Source: Chryseobacterium jejuense (GTDB taxonomy: Bacteria; Bacteroidota; Bacteroidia; Flavobacteriales; Weeksellaceae). Taken from it: a stretch of 64,000 nucleotides of DNA. Where the stretch lies: contig NZ_JAGIPR010000004.1 in NCBI RefSeq assembly GCF_017877355.1, forward strand, positions 248,001 to 312,000, read 5' to 3'. Both the position numbers and the translations under genes were made by a program. The stretch's first letter is position 1, and the number at the start of each line of letters is the position of its first letter. The notes beneath the pieces are model-generated. The model saw only the letters and a program-made list of their open reading frames with translations, did no database searches and was not told the DNA's origin. Below, one piece after another: positions 19,201 through 28,529 of the stretch.

Positions 19201-21241
19201 CCGGAGGATTAGAAGTACAGATTGGCAGTGTATCTATTGGAGCGTTACCTATTGCGTAAAAAACATTATTGATGGCACTTACTCTGATTTTAGCAATACC
19301 ACCAACTATTAAAGGAAAGGAACTAAAGTCTAAAGATTCACTTCCGTCATTAGGTGTTGAAGCAGAAACTACATTCCATGTTACTCCATTATCGGTTGTA
19401 AAATCTATTTTTACATTGGCAGCATTATAAGGTGCCACATTGGTACCTACAACATTCCATGTTACGTTTGTTGGACCATTATTATAAACAGTGGTAGGAT
19501 TTACAATAAAAGGACCGTTGTTACCAACAATAATGGTTTGCACCGCACTCTGTGTCTGTTGCTGGTTTGCAACAGGATGATTATCTCTGACAGTCAGAGA
19601 AAAGGTTGTTGTTCTTGCTACAGTAGATACCGCTTCCCAGGCACCTGAATCATGTAATGTTCCTGCCAATACTGAAGAAAGTCTGGGAAAATAGCGAGTT
19701 GGAACTGTAGATGGCATCAATGATCTGAACGATGCACCGGTAGTTGTATTTCCTAAATTAATATTATCAATGGAAGGCCCGCCACTAATCATTGCATCTG
19801 CCTGCTCCCAGGTATAGGTCATGGGATCATTTTCAGCATCTGTAACAGAAGCTGTTAAAACAAAAGCTGTTCCTTTCGGAATATTATATGTTGGGAGCGT
19901 TCCAATTACCGGAGGAGTATTGGTAATTGGCGTTTCAATATCACATGTTCCTGTAGTTAAAACAGTCTGAATCTGATTGATACTGTTTCTAAGAAAATAG
20001 GCATCACTATTTGGCTGTATATCAAATGTACCTCCAGGAGAAGGAAAAATACCCGCCCCTGCAGCATTTCCATTTGCTATCCCGGCATAAGCCATAATGG
20101 TAGTTCCAGATCCTGGCTCAAACTGCACATTTGGTGTCTGAAACTGATACATAAAAGTATGATTGCCCCCTAATTGATGCCCTATTTCATGAGCAACAAA
20201 ATCGATATCAAATGTATCTCCCTGTGGCCCTCCATTTGATGGAGAAGTATATCCTGATCCTTTACCATTCCCTGTTGATGGATTTGAAGACCCCGGATCC
20301 AAACAGATACAACCTATGCAGCCAGCCATTCCACCTCCACCAGTTGCCCCAAATAAATGACCTATATCATAATTGGCATTTCCAACATTAGCAGTTAAGG
20401 TTTGTTGTAATTCTGTACTCCAGGAATTGGGAGCATTCCCTCCGGTGGGTACACCTGTATATGGATCAGTATTTGGATTTGTATAAATTACATTCGGATA
20501 ATTCTGTAGATTTAAATGAAGTGCAAAATCCTTTTCAAAAACTCCATTCACTCTGGTAAGTGTAGCATTAATAGCAGTTAAAGCACCTGCTACTGTTCCT
20601 CCATGAAACTGAGTATACTCTCCTGTAACAGACATCGCCAGTCTCAATGTTCTATACTTTCTGTCAGCAGATTTAGCAAAATTATTTGATTGATTGGCAA
20701 AGGAACTTCCTGCTTTATATAATTTTTCTATTTCCTGTTTATCTATTTCTTTTTCCACAGTTGAACACACAAAACCATTTTTTCCACCTTCAGTTTTCGG
20801 ATGTACTTCATAGATTGTTTTATCTCCATTAGCAGGTTCTATAAATTCATATCCTTCACCAGATATAATCATGGACTGAAAATCATTAGGTGCCAGGCTA
20901 AAGCGTAAATATTTTGAAGGATCATCTATTCCTATTCCCACATAAGAACCCAACTGATACTGATCTGCTAATTCCCTTACTATAACCGGGAAACTATACA
21001 CCGTAAATTTTTCAATTTTCCCACTTAGAGTGGGCAAAGATATGGTGACCGGTTTTGCATCCCGACCTGCTTCCTGTGCATTCTCTAATTGAGATCTTAA
21101 CAGGGAAATGTCCAAAGAATAAAAGCTTTTAGCTTGTGAGTTTTCCCGAATTGCTTTTCCTTTGAATGTCGTAGGAGTCCATTGGGCATGGAGCATTACC
21201 AACAAACTAAAGAAAAAGAAAGAAGTAAAAATTTTCTTCAT
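16211..21241 (-). CDS. Giant T9SS-secreted metzincin protease with FN3 and GEVED domains
   Basis: About 1676 aa. I chose the ATG giving MKKIFTSFFFFSLLVMLHA, a good signal peptide, over an in-frame TTG 12 bases upstream. A propeptide-like region (to about 190) is followed by a reprolysin-type zinc protease domain. Its zinc motif is HEIGHQLGGNH (about 351-361), and the Met-turn is TIMAYAG (about 382). After it come Ig/cadherin-like sections (about 435-670), then FN3 and GEVED domains (GEVED cores ending GEVEDYAV, GEVEDYVV and GEVEDYSV at about 910, 1160 and 1590). The tail is a T9SS type A sorting domain (ILIYPNPASSVLYVKN to the end). GEVED modules carry calcium-loop-like DFNRNGEFD segments. 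It is probably cell-surface or secreted; the protein substrate is unknown. Confidence 0.9.
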   Translation of the reverse strand: MKKIFTSFFFFSLLVMLHAQWTPTTFKGKAIRENSQAKSFYSLDISLLRSQLENAQEAGRDAKPVTISLPTLSGKIEKFTVYSFPVIVRELADQYQLGSYVGIGIDDPSKYLRFSLAPNDFQSMIISGEGYEFIEPANGDKTIYEVHPKTEGGKNGFVCSTVEKEIDKQEIEKLYKAGSSFANQSNNFAKSADRKYRTLRLAMSVTGEYTQFHGGTVAGALTAINATLTRVNGVFEKDFALHLNLQNYPNVIYTNPNTDPYTGVPTGGNAPNSWSTELQQTLTANVGNANYDIGHLFGATGGGGMAGCIGCICLDPGSSNPSTGNGKGSGYTSPSNGGPQGDTFDIDFVAHEIGHQLGGNHTFMYQFQTPNVQFEPGSGTTIMAYAGIANGNAAGAGIFPSPGGTFDIQPNSDAYFLRNSINQIQTVLTTGTCDIETPITNTPPVIGTLPTYNIPKGTAFVLTASVTDAENDPMTYTWEQADAMISGGPSIDNINLGNTTTGASFRSLMPSTVPTRYFPRLSSVLAGTLHDSGAWEAVSTVARTTTFSLTVRDNHPVANQQQTQSAVQTIIVGNNGPFIVNPTTVYNNGPTNVTWNVVGTNVAPYNAANVKIDFTTDNGVTWNVVSASTPNDGSESLDFSSFPLIVGGIAKIRVSAINNVFYAIGNAPIDTLPICTSNPPGGVVANTVTQNSATITWNASFNATYIVQYRIAGTTAWTTYTPNPITNTVTLTGLAAGTHYEVQIANICSGVTGNFSAPMVFITPYCTATSSNTDNGYISNVTVAATSSYTMSNTSGANNYTDYSANAAKLITVVRGTNNNTISVSKSWPAAMSDKAVSVWIDFNKNGTFETTERILNISNNTVTPVTTTFQVPAGAYAGPLTTRMRVLLRDANNPNPCTSFTNGEVEDYAVKIIDMPTCTNAAPSNITITNLTPNSANVSWAATTGAVYVLRHRKIGNPTWTTIDPVPAPGNNYTISGLTEQTQYEVQVATKCNGAAQGQFSPSQQFTTPVLSYCPMTGTGANDHISNVTVTPVNLGLPVMNNNSAQTNYISYTTPATLITLEIGSTDNKISVVKSWTGSTGNVAVTAWIDFNRDGTFDNSERILNAAASTTAVVDAKFGVPAGAYSGPLTTTMRVALKRSNAPVMCQNAVDGEVEDYVVRLRPCSTDTPTGLTVNTITHNSAIINWTAAANNLTYLLQYRVQGTPTWTDVYMTSVTHTLNNLLPSTTYEVQVAANCGKTPGIFTAVSTFTTRCDPAPPSVTVGNITTHSAVVTWNTAVVNVKYKLRWRKVGVTGWPNPEINLPAAPINNYTLAGLDPYTTYEIQIANQCINETIWNSYSNSVVFTTERTCELPPPGLTITQLLPTSADIKWDPFPGSTYILRYRKVGILSWTSIPVATNSYTLTGLLELTKYEMQVANVCNWTTGTFTLPYYFTTPTITYCKMTSGSASSEYIAKVTVRPNGKSVMENASGASTYTDYSGVPKTFIELIQGSTDNEIIIEKKWIGTSRDEGIAVWIDFNRNGEFDIDERIFTSPPNTTSPVTGRFSVPADAFVSTTDYKYVVMRVAMQRDGIPVNCLKFNNGEVEDYSVRISRKYTPNLLNQTDILIYPNPASSVLYVKNISKKAKYKIYNTAGQIVVEGIILNNQLNVSRLINGVYVIDIDDNGNTAQKKFIKE

Positions 21242-21271
21242 AATATTTCTCAAAACTTTGTATTAATCTCA

Positions 21272-21299
21272 CAAACCTACTCATTTCATTATCAACAAA
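21272..21299 (-). promoter_or_regulatory. Promoter of the metalloprotease gene
   Basis: On the minus strand TTTG (21296-21299), a 16-base spacer and TAGGTTTG (21272-21279) match the Bacteroidota -33/-7 consensus. It lies about 30 bases before the ATG. Confidence 0.65.
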
Positions 21300-21435
21300 C
21301 AACATAAAAACACCAACCACATATAAAATCACTAATAAAACATTATATTGATTGAAAAATTAAACAATTAATACATATTTTAGTAAAAATTTCAACAATT
21401 GTTGATTTATTTTATTAGCAATTAAAAATTTGAGC

Positions 21436-21470
21436 AAAAAAAAATAAGCCTTCAGAAATGAAGGCTTATT
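21436..21470 (-). terminator. Terminator of the 1729-aa protein gene
   Basis: Stem AATAAGCCTTC/GAAGGCTTATT with a 6-base loop, followed on the minus strand by a run of eight T. It separates the two giant paralogues into independent units. Confidence 0.9.
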
Positions 21471-21490
21471 CTATTTGAAATTTAGATTAT

Positions 21491-24400
21491 TTATTCTTTA
21501 ATAAATTTCCTTTGAGCAGTATTACCATTGTCATCGATATCTATTACATAAACTCCATTAATCAATTTGGTTACATTAATTTCATTATTTAATAAAATAC
21601 CTTCAACGATAATCTGTCCTGCAGCATTGTAAATTTTATATTTAGCTTTTTTGCTGATATTTTTCACATACAATACTGAACTTACAGGGTTAGGATAGAT
21701 CAGGATATCTGTCTGGTTAATTGGATTAGGCACTCCCGGTTTAGAAATTCTTACCGTATAGTCCTCCACTTCTCCATTCTTAACATTTACACAGTTTACA
21801 GGAATACCATCTCTTTCCATTGCCACTCTCATTACAACATATTTGTAGTCTGTTGTACTTACAAAAGCATCTGCCGGTACACTAAATTTACCTGATACAG
21901 GAGTTGTTGTATTTGGAGCTGAAGTAAATATTTTTTCGTAAATATCAAACTCCCCATTTCTATTGAAATCAATCCAAACTGCAATTCCTTCATTATAAGT
22001 TTTTCCTAACCATTTTTTCTCGATAATGATCTCATTATCTGTAGAACCTTGGATTAACTCAATCAATGCTTTAGGATCTCCTGTATAATCTGTATAGCTT
22101 GATCCTTTTGATTCTTTTTCCATTTTTGGTTTTCCATTTGGAATAACAGTTACTTTGGAAATATACTCACCTGCTGAATTTTCTGATTCCATTTTACAGT
22201 AAATTACCGTAGGTGTTGTAAAGTAGTAAGGCGGGGTATACGTTCCTGGTGTTCCGTTACAGATGTTTACTACCTGCATTTCATACTTCGTCATTTCTAC
22301 AAGTCCATTCAGGATAATAGTATTAACTGCTGTAGGAACTTCTGTCCAGCTTGGAATACCTACTTTTCTGTATCTAAGGAGATATGTTGCTCCTGGATAC
22401 GCATCCCATGTAATCTCTGCAGATGTAGGTAATAATTGTGTAATCGTTAATCCTGGAGGTGCAATTTCACATATTCTTACCGTTGTAAATACTTTAGAAT
22501 TTGAGAAATCATTCCAGTCAGGCTCACCGGCACATTGATTGGCAATCTGAACCTCATAAGTAACAAATGATTCCAGGTTATTTAACTGGTATGTATTACC
22601 TGAGCTTGGAAGATTGATATCAGCACTCCAAGCTGGAGCACCAACTTTTCTCCATCTCATCTTATAAATAGCACTATTTACTACCGGGTTCCAAGTAATC
22701 AAAGCACTTGTTGGGGTAATATTGCTTATTGTTATTGTTGGAGGCGTAGGATCACATCTTGTTGTAAATGTCTTAATTGCTGTAGGTGTACCTGTTGTCC
22801 CTCCACAAACTGCAGCGACTTCAACTTCATAAGTTGTTGCCGGGCTTAATCCTATAAGAGTAAGCGGAACGTTTCCTAATACTGCAGAAGCATATACTTG
22901 TGTCCATGTACCGGTACCTGCTACTCTGTATCGTACCAAATAAGTTACTGTATTAGCACCACCTGTCAAATTAACGACAGCTGTTGTATGAGTTACAGTA
23001 CTAAAAGTAGGTAAAGCTGGAGCTACATTACTACATGGTCTGATTCTTACAGCATAATCTTCAACTTCTCCGTCAATAGCATTGGTACATGCCGTAGGAA
23101 TAGTAGTACCTGTTGAACGTTTCAATACAACTCTCATTGTAGTTGTGTATTGTCCTATATAAGCAGGAGGTGCGTTAGGAACATTAAACAATGTAGTAAC
23201 TGGTGTAGTTGTACTCGCTGCAGAACCAAGAATTCTTTCAGCAGCATCAAACTGTCCATTTCTGTCAAAGTCAATCCAAACTGCTACTGCATCATTACCT
23301 GTTGATCCGGTCCATCCTTTTGCAACAATAATTTTGTTATCATTAGAACCTGCATCTAAAGTAATAAGGGTTGCCGGAGTTGAATAACTGGTATAAGAAT
23401 TCTGAACAGTAGTGTTGCTCATAGGCGGCACTCCTGAGTTAGAAGAAACAACCGTAACATTTGAAATATGATCGTTATCTCCACTACCCGTTACAGGACA
23501 ATACTGTAATGGCAATGTCTTAAATGGCACTAATGCAGAGAAAGAACCTGATACACCATTACAGATTGTAGCAACCTGAACTTCATACTCAGTTTGTTCT
23601 GTTAAAGGACTTGTAGTTGGTACTGTATAGATATTTCCAGGAGCCAGTACTGGATTAACCGTAATCCATGTATTACCAGGACCTTGTTTTTTTCTATATT
23701 GTAATTTATAGGTTGCTCCTGTAGCAGCTAACCAAGAGAATGTAGCACTTATATCAGTAACGTTTGAAACTGTAATGTTTGTTGGCGGAGCCGTTGTACA
23801 TACTGGTTGATCAATCAGTCTTACTGCATAGTCTTCCACTTCTCCTACATTAAATGATCCAAATGATCCACATGGAGCATTAACAGTACCATCCATCATT
23901 ACGACACGCATACGGGTAAGAAGAGTACCATCATAAGTAGCAATATTAGGAGGAAGTTCTATTTTAAAGCCAGCGGCGGCTGTTCCAACAGGATTGGTAG
24001 TACTGCTTGTTGCATTCACTACTCTTTCAGCTGGTTCAAAAACACCATTTCTGTTTAGATCAATCCATACTCCTACTCCATAGCTGGATGTACTTCCAGG
24101 CCAGAATTTTGTAATACTGATTTTATTGCCTGATGTACCTCTAACAAAAGTAACCAATCTTGTAGGATCAGCAGAATAGTCTTTATAGCCATCATATCCT
24201 GAATTACTAGCCATTAACGGACCATTTGTTGGAGTAACTACTACCTTACTGATATATCCGCTTGGTGTACCGTTACCAGGAACATTAGTACAATAAGTAA
24301 GAGCCGGTGTTGAAAACAGAGTACTTGAAGAGAATGCCCCTTGTGTACCACTACAGATCGTTGCAATTTGCACCTCATATTGAGTTCCATCTGTCAAATT

Positions 24401-26680
24401 AAACAATGGCCAGCTGCTTGTTAATGGAGTTGTTATATCAATTACCTTCCAAGGTCCACCCGCAGATGGTCTATATTGTAATTTATAAGTAGCTCCTATA
24501 GAAGGTGTCCATGAAACAATAGCTGTACTTGCTGTAATACTATTTACTTTAATATTAGTAGGAGGTGCTGTTGTACATGCTACCAGCTCTATAGCTTTAA
24601 GGACAATCTGTGGAATATTTGCCTGCTTGGTACCTGATGGTGGAGAAGCAGGATCAGGATTAGTACTATCATTTCTATACTGCAGTCCTCTTTCAGGAGT
24701 TCCTCCGGCGAAAGCTCTCCAAGTAGCATATGGAGTTGATGAATAGTTTGGTACATTTTCGTCTACAGCAACCACAATATTACTTGTTCCATCCCAGAGT
24801 AAAGGACTTGTCAACGGTATAGTAACCCAAGTTCCTGACGTCATAGTTGGTAAAGTTCCTGACCAAACCTGTTTCAATGAAGAGAATGGTACCCAGCTTG
24901 ATGTTGTTGCAAAATTATTCTGTGTCGTATTCCCCATGTAAACAACCCACTCATTATATTTAGGCTGATCAGGAGCAGGATTTTCTACATAGAATTTAAG
25001 TTCAGTAATGAATTTAGCCGTTCCAACAGCCGCTAATACTTCCGAAGCTTTATAAATTTGCTGAGAATAATTATATCCCCAGTTTGAATTCACTGGAAGC
25101 TCAGTACTTTTAACAGCAGTACCAAAACCTATTTGTCCTAGTTCAAACTGAGGTCCTTGAACCCATTTACTTTTGTCGGTAGGAGAACAAATTCCTCTTA
25201 CCCACCAATAATAAGTAGTCCCAGCAACTAAAGGAGATAAAGTAGCCGTAGTTCCAGAAACAACAGCTCCTGGTGAAGCCGGCGTACCAGCTACTGGTGG
25301 AGTATTAGTCGTACTATAATAAACCTCATACCCACCTGCTGGTGCAGAAGGTGATGCTGGCCAGTTAACAACTGCACTATTAGATGTCATTGATACTACT
25401 GAGCCTGCTGTTACTGCGGGGGCAACAACGGGAACCGGCAGACATGTAGGTGGTGTTACAAATGGTTTTGGAGTAATGTTCCAAGTACTTTGGTCTGTTG
25501 CACTACATCTTGCTCTTACCCATACATAATAGGTTGTATCAGGAAGCAAAGGGCTTAATAATGCCGTCAACCCTGATGGAACATTTTGCATTGGCGGAGT
25601 ATTCGCGTTAGGTGCAGCTCCGGTGGTATTATAATAGATATCAAATCCTTCTGCCGGTGTGTAACCAAATGAAGTCCAATTAATCACCGCTGTAGTAGGT
25701 GTAATCGTCCCCATTGTTATAGATCCACTGGAAGGCATAGCCGGACAAGTTGCTGGTGTAGCAAAAGCTAGCGATGTAGACCATTCACTTTGTTCAGTTG
25801 CACTACATTTTGCCCTTACCCACACATAGTAAGTTGTTAATGGAGTTAATGGACTGATAGTAGCAGTAGGCGCTCCCGGCGGAACCGTTAAATTAGGTGT
25901 AGACCCTGCTACTGGTGGCACGTTCGTTGTGTTATAAAATATATCATACCCTTGTGCCGGAGCTGGTACATAAGCAGTCCAATTTATTACAGCATCTGTT
26001 GCAGTAATTGTTCCTGTACTTAATGACCCACCTGGAGGCATCGGTAAACATGCTGGTGGTGTACCAAAAGTAAGCTGAATATCCGGCCTGTTATTAGTCA
26101 ACGTACCAGTTTGAGTGGTTGGTGGATTCGTATCAGTCTGAATATACATATGCCCATTCGTAACATTAGAATAGGTAAGCTTGGATGCACCACTGCTAGT
26201 TCCCCCCCCTCCATAATTGGTTTCAACAAGTACCATAAGGTTATCTACTCCATTATAAGTAAAAGGAAGCTGCAAAGGAATGGTGTACCATCCTGCGGGT
26301 ATAAGCCCGGTAGTTCCACTAAACAACAAAGTAGCTCCGGAAGTTGCAGTACCCCAGTTTTGCGATGTCATGACTGTAGTAGTTCCTACTGGTTTTATAT
26401 AAATTTTTACTGGTCTTGCAAGATTTACAGCTGCGGTAGAATTCCATCCTAAGGATAGAATACTTCCTGCTGTTCCTCCTGCTGCTGCAATTTCTGCAGC
26501 GGTGTAAATTGCAGCGGAACGTTCAAAACCATAATTAACCCCTAAAGGATACTTTTGGGTTGATGTTCCGGTACCAATTGTAATGGTTTGTGCCTGTATG
26601 GACAATCCGATGACCATACAGAGCAATGCAATGAGCACCTTAAAAGGCCGGCTCATTTTACAGAGTAAAAGTCCACTCAT
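21491..26680 (-). CDS. Giant T9SS-secreted adhesin-like protein, FN3/GEVED
   Basis: 1729 aa with a signal peptide (hydrophobic VLIALLCMVIGLSIQAQ; a second ATG at residue 9 is also possible). Domain order: a beta domain (about 31-205), three FN3 (about 210-510), a second copy of the same beta domain (about 515-697), FN3, GEVED (about 797-955), FN3, GEVED (about 1060-1215), three FN3, GEVED (about 1495-1646), then a T9SS type A sorting domain. The two beta domains share openings IGTGTST and IGFGTAVKST and an IYxAxEVxAxGGTA-like helix. From the first GEVED onward the order equals that of the neighbouring metalloprotease, and the last 300 residues are nearly the same. No enzymatic motif is visible. 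It is probably a surface adhesin or matrix protein. Confidence 0.85.
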   Translation of the reverse strand: MSGLLLCKMSRPFKVLIALLCMVIGLSIQAQTITIGTGTSTQKYPLGVNYGFERSAAIYTAAEIAAAGGTAGSILSLGWNSTAAVNLARPVKIYIKPVGTTTVMTSQNWGTATSGATLLFSGTTGLIPAGWYTIPLQLPFTYNGVDNLMVLVETNYGGGGTSSGASKLTYSNVTNGHMYIQTDTNPPTTQTGTLTNNRPDIQLTFGTPPACLPMPPGGSLSTGTITATDAVINWTAYVPAPAQGYDIFYNTTNVPPVAGSTPNLTVPPGAPTATISPLTPLTTYYVWVRAKCSATEQSEWSTSLAFATPATCPAMPSSGSITMGTITPTTAVINWTSFGYTPAEGFDIYYNTTGAAPNANTPPMQNVPSGLTALLSPLLPDTTYYVWVRARCSATDQSTWNITPKPFVTPPTCLPVPVVAPAVTAGSVVSMTSNSAVVNWPASPSAPAGGYEVYYSTTNTPPVAGTPASPGAVVSGTTATLSPLVAGTTYYWWVRGICSPTDKSKWVQGPQFELGQIGFGTAVKSTELPVNSNWGYNYSQQIYKASEVLAAVGTAKFITELKFYVENPAPDQPKYNEWVVYMGNTTQNNFATTSSWVPFSSLKQVWSGTLPTMTSGTWVTIPLTSPLLWDGTSNIVVAVDENVPNYSSTPYATWRAFAGGTPERGLQYRNDSTNPDPASPPSGTKQANIPQIVLKAIELVACTTAPPTNIKVNSITASTAIVSWTPSIGATYKLQYRPSAGGPWKVIDITTPLTSSWPLFNLTDGTQYEVQIATICSGTQGAFSSSTLFSTPALTYCTNVPGNGTPSGYISKVVVTPTNGPLMASNSGYDGYKDYSADPTRLVTFVRGTSGNKISITKFWPGSTSSYGVGVWIDLNRNGVFEPAERVVNATSSTTNPVGTAAAGFKIELPPNIATYDGTLLTRMRVVMMDGTVNAPCGSFGSFNVGEVEDYAVRLIDQPVCTTAPPTNITVSNVTDISATFSWLAATGATYKLQYRKKQGPGNTWITVNPVLAPGNIYTVPTTSPLTEQTEYEVQVATICNGVSGSFSALVPFKTLPLQYCPVTGSGDNDHISNVTVVSSNSGVPPMSNTTVQNSYTSYSTPATLITLDAGSNDNKIIVAKGWTGSTGNDAVAVWIDFDRNGQFDAAERILGSAASTTTPVTTLFNVPNAPPAYIGQYTTTMRVVLKRSTGTTIPTACTNAIDGEVEDYAVRIRPCSNVAPALPTFSTVTHTTAVVNLTGGANTVTYLVRYRVAGTGTWTQVYASAVLGNVPLTLIGLSPATTYEVEVAAVCGGTTGTPTAIKTFTTRCDPTPPTITISNITPTSALITWNPVVNSAIYKMRWRKVGAPAWSADINLPSSGNTYQLNNLESFVTYEVQIANQCAGEPDWNDFSNSKVFTTVRICEIAPPGLTITQLLPTSAEITWDAYPGATYLLRYRKVGIPSWTEVPTAVNTIILNGLVEMTKYEMQVVNICNGTPGTYTPPYYFTTPTVIYCKMESENSAGEYISKVTVIPNGKPKMEKESKGSSYTDYTGDPKALIELIQGSTDNEIIIEKKWLGKTYNEGIAVWIDFNRNGEFDIYEKIFTSAPNTTTPVSGKFSVPADAFVSTTDYKYVVMRVAMERDGIPVNCVNVKNGEVEDYTVRISKPGVPNPINQTDILIYPNPVSSVLYVKNISKKAKYKIYNAAGQIIVEGILLNNEINVTKLINGVYVIDIDDNGNTAQRKFIKE

Positions 26681-27285
26681 ATTTTTTAAAATTTAATAAT
26701 GATAACGATAATTAAGAATTATAGTATTTCGAATTTTATGAGGCTGATTCACAATTCTAAAACCTCATGATTTACAGAAAATCTGTAGTAAAAAAAATAA
26801 TTTTATTCCATAAGCTAATATTTTAATATTTACACAAATCTAATCATTTTTTCATTATAATATATTCATTAAAATGTTTTTTTGAAAAAATTAAACAACA
26901 TTAACCTATATGATTGAAAATAAAAAATAAAACAAAATAATACAAATTCACTAGTATTTAGCACCAATATTAATTTTTAACGAATTAAATACTTTATAAA
27001 ATATTATTACTTTTTACAACTATAACTCCATTTATTTTTAACGTTTAAGAGTCATTTTTATTATTATTATCAATTCTATTTTTTTATGATTTAATCTACC
27101 AGATTATATATTAAGAATATTTTTTACGGTAAACCTTCATAATACTTACGAGACTATTTATATATTAAACTAAATTCTGAAACTAACCTCTTTTTATTAA
27201 TTCATGCTGACAACTTTAAAGGATTAATTTAAAATGTTTCCAACATGATACAGCTCCCTTAATGATAATCCGTATATAAAAAACA
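26681..27285. other. 600-base AT-rich gap, no gene seen
   Basis: Very AT-rich sequence between the two minus-strand units, with stops in all frames. It must hold the promoter of the giant adhesin gene and perhaps a long leader, but no TAnnTTTG element stands out close to its start. Confidence 0.5.
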
Positions 27286-27317
27286 AATAAGCCTTGGGAA
27301 ATTTCCCAAGGCTTATT
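27286..27317 (-). terminator. Terminator of the DUF6048 gene
   Basis: A perfect 32-base palindrome (16-base arms, AATAAGCCTTGGGAAA and complement), followed on the minus strand by TGTTTTTTAT. Same AATAAGCCTT arm start as the terminator at 21436-21470. Confidence 0.88.
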
Positions 27318-27353
27318 GATATGATAAATAATAAATTCGTTATTGAATATTCA

Positions 27354-28019
27354 TTAGAATTTATAGGCGATATTCCACGCGAATCCCATATTAAATTTTG
27401 AAGAGCTTTTTCCAAACCCCGGAATAATCATTGGAGAAATATTATCCTGTTTAGAAGTATAAGCTAAATAACGCGGCTGTAAATTGACATCTATATAAAA
27501 ATTAGAGTCAAATAACTGCACTCTTCCTCCCAAAGTTCCTTCCAGCCAGAAAGAAGATTGTGATGATGCTGGAAAAGCTACTGAAGAGCTACTTCCGCCA
27601 TACCCTCTAACAGGAATAGCCATATATTCCTGATTATAAAATGATCCAGCTACTTTTCCGCCTGCATAAAACCCATTGAATTCATTTTCTTTATCCTTAG
27701 CCAGCATATAGAATGCACCAAGTTTAACAAAAGGGCCATTCGCTTTAGCATCATAACCATTTTTCTGGTATATATTTTTTTCAAACCCTGCTTCTGCAAT
27801 GGCATGAACACTTCCATTAATTTTGGAAGAAATAAATCCCTGGTATAGTTTTCTGTCTGAAAAAAATCCTACTCCGGCATTCAATACATCGAACCCAACC
27901 ATAAAATTAGGTTCATATTTCCAGTGAGTTTTTTTTACTTCTTTCTTTTTTTCTTCCTGTGCCCACGTTAAGATCCCGAACAGGCTACAAAACAAGGTAA
28001 AGATTAGTCTTGTCTTCAT
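27354..28019 (-). CDS. DUF6048 outer-membrane beta-barrel-like protein
   Basis: 221 aa with a signal peptide (MKTRLIFTLFCSLFGILTWA, then QEEKKKE). The body alternates short beta strands with aromatic belts (FMVGFDVLNAGVGFF, FVKLGAFYML, FNGFYAGGKVAGSFY) and ends in an aromatic residue (IAYKF), as in outer-membrane barrels. Size and neighbour match DUF6048, which is usually found beside the DUF6452 lipoprotein. Its start overlaps the end of that gene by 35 bases, so the two are translated from one message. The function is unknown; an envelope role is inferred from location signals. Confidence 0.8.
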   Translation of the reverse strand: MKTRLIFTLFCSLFGILTWAQEEKKKEVKKTHWKYEPNFMVGFDVLNAGVGFFSDRKLYQGFISSKINGSVHAIAEAGFEKNIYQKNGYDAKANGPFVKLGAFYMLAKDKENEFNGFYAGGKVAGSFYNQEYMAIPVRGYGGSSSSVAFPASSQSSFWLEGTLGGRVQLFDSNFYIDVNLQPRYLAYTSKQDNISPMIIPGFGKSSSKFNMGFAWNIAYKF

Positions 28020-28461
28020 TCAATATTTGATTTTGTCCGTTTTCCACGCTTTGAACAGGATCAGGAGTTATTAATTCTGAGCTTACATTCTCATATGTCT
28101 TTTTAGCGCCACATCCCGGAGACACATATGTTGCCTGAGTGGTATATTTAACTCTTACTTTTGCTTCTTTGCTTTTAGTAGAGGTTTTAAAGTAAATATC
28201 CGTATAAGGCGAATTATCTACTCTTAAAGGAATAAGCCTTGAATCTATTTTTGTCTGCCATCCAAGATCTACCTTTCCAGAACCATAGTCTACCACTACA
28301 GATAATGAGTCAAGCGTTGTTTCTTTACCAGATTCTGCTGATCTGAAGGCAACCTTCATTCTTGGAGTTCCTTCACCGCTTTCACAAATATCATCATCAC
28401 TCCCGCAGGAATAGAACATTCCCACCAGGCAAAGCATTATGAGAAATTTAAAATATTTCAT
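27985..28461 (-). CDS. DUF6452 lipoprotein
   Basis: 158 aa from the ATG giving MKYFKFLIMLCLVGMFYSC. This start is preferred over one 57 bases upstream because it gives a proper lipoprotein signal, with Cys in GMFYSCGSDDD. The mature part has a CxxxG-type start (DDDICESGEGTPRM) and a cysteine near the end (SPGCGAKKTY), a pattern of DUF6452. It is paired with the DUF6048 barrel downstream, and rlmD lies 12-70 bases away upstream. It is probably anchored to an envelope membrane, with unknown partner or ligand. Confidence 0.8.
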   Translation of the reverse strand: MKYFKFLIMLCLVGMFYSCGSDDDICESGEGTPRMKVAFRSAESGKETTLDSLSVVVDYGSGKVDLGWQTKIDSRLIPLRVDNSPYTDIYFKTSTKSKEAKVRVKYTTQATYVSPGCGAKKTYENVSSELITPDPVQSVENGQNQILNEDKTNLYLVL

Positions 28462-28529
28462 TTGTATATTTTTTTTAGTCAGATGGAACTGGCATTTCAT
28501 ATTAAGATTTAAACTCAAATTTAATTAAA

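Noticed and set aside
27224..27415. A 63-aa minus-strand reading frame downstream of the DUF6048 gene
   Set aside because: It overlaps the true gene's end and its terminator, and its translation resembles no protein; it is a shadow.
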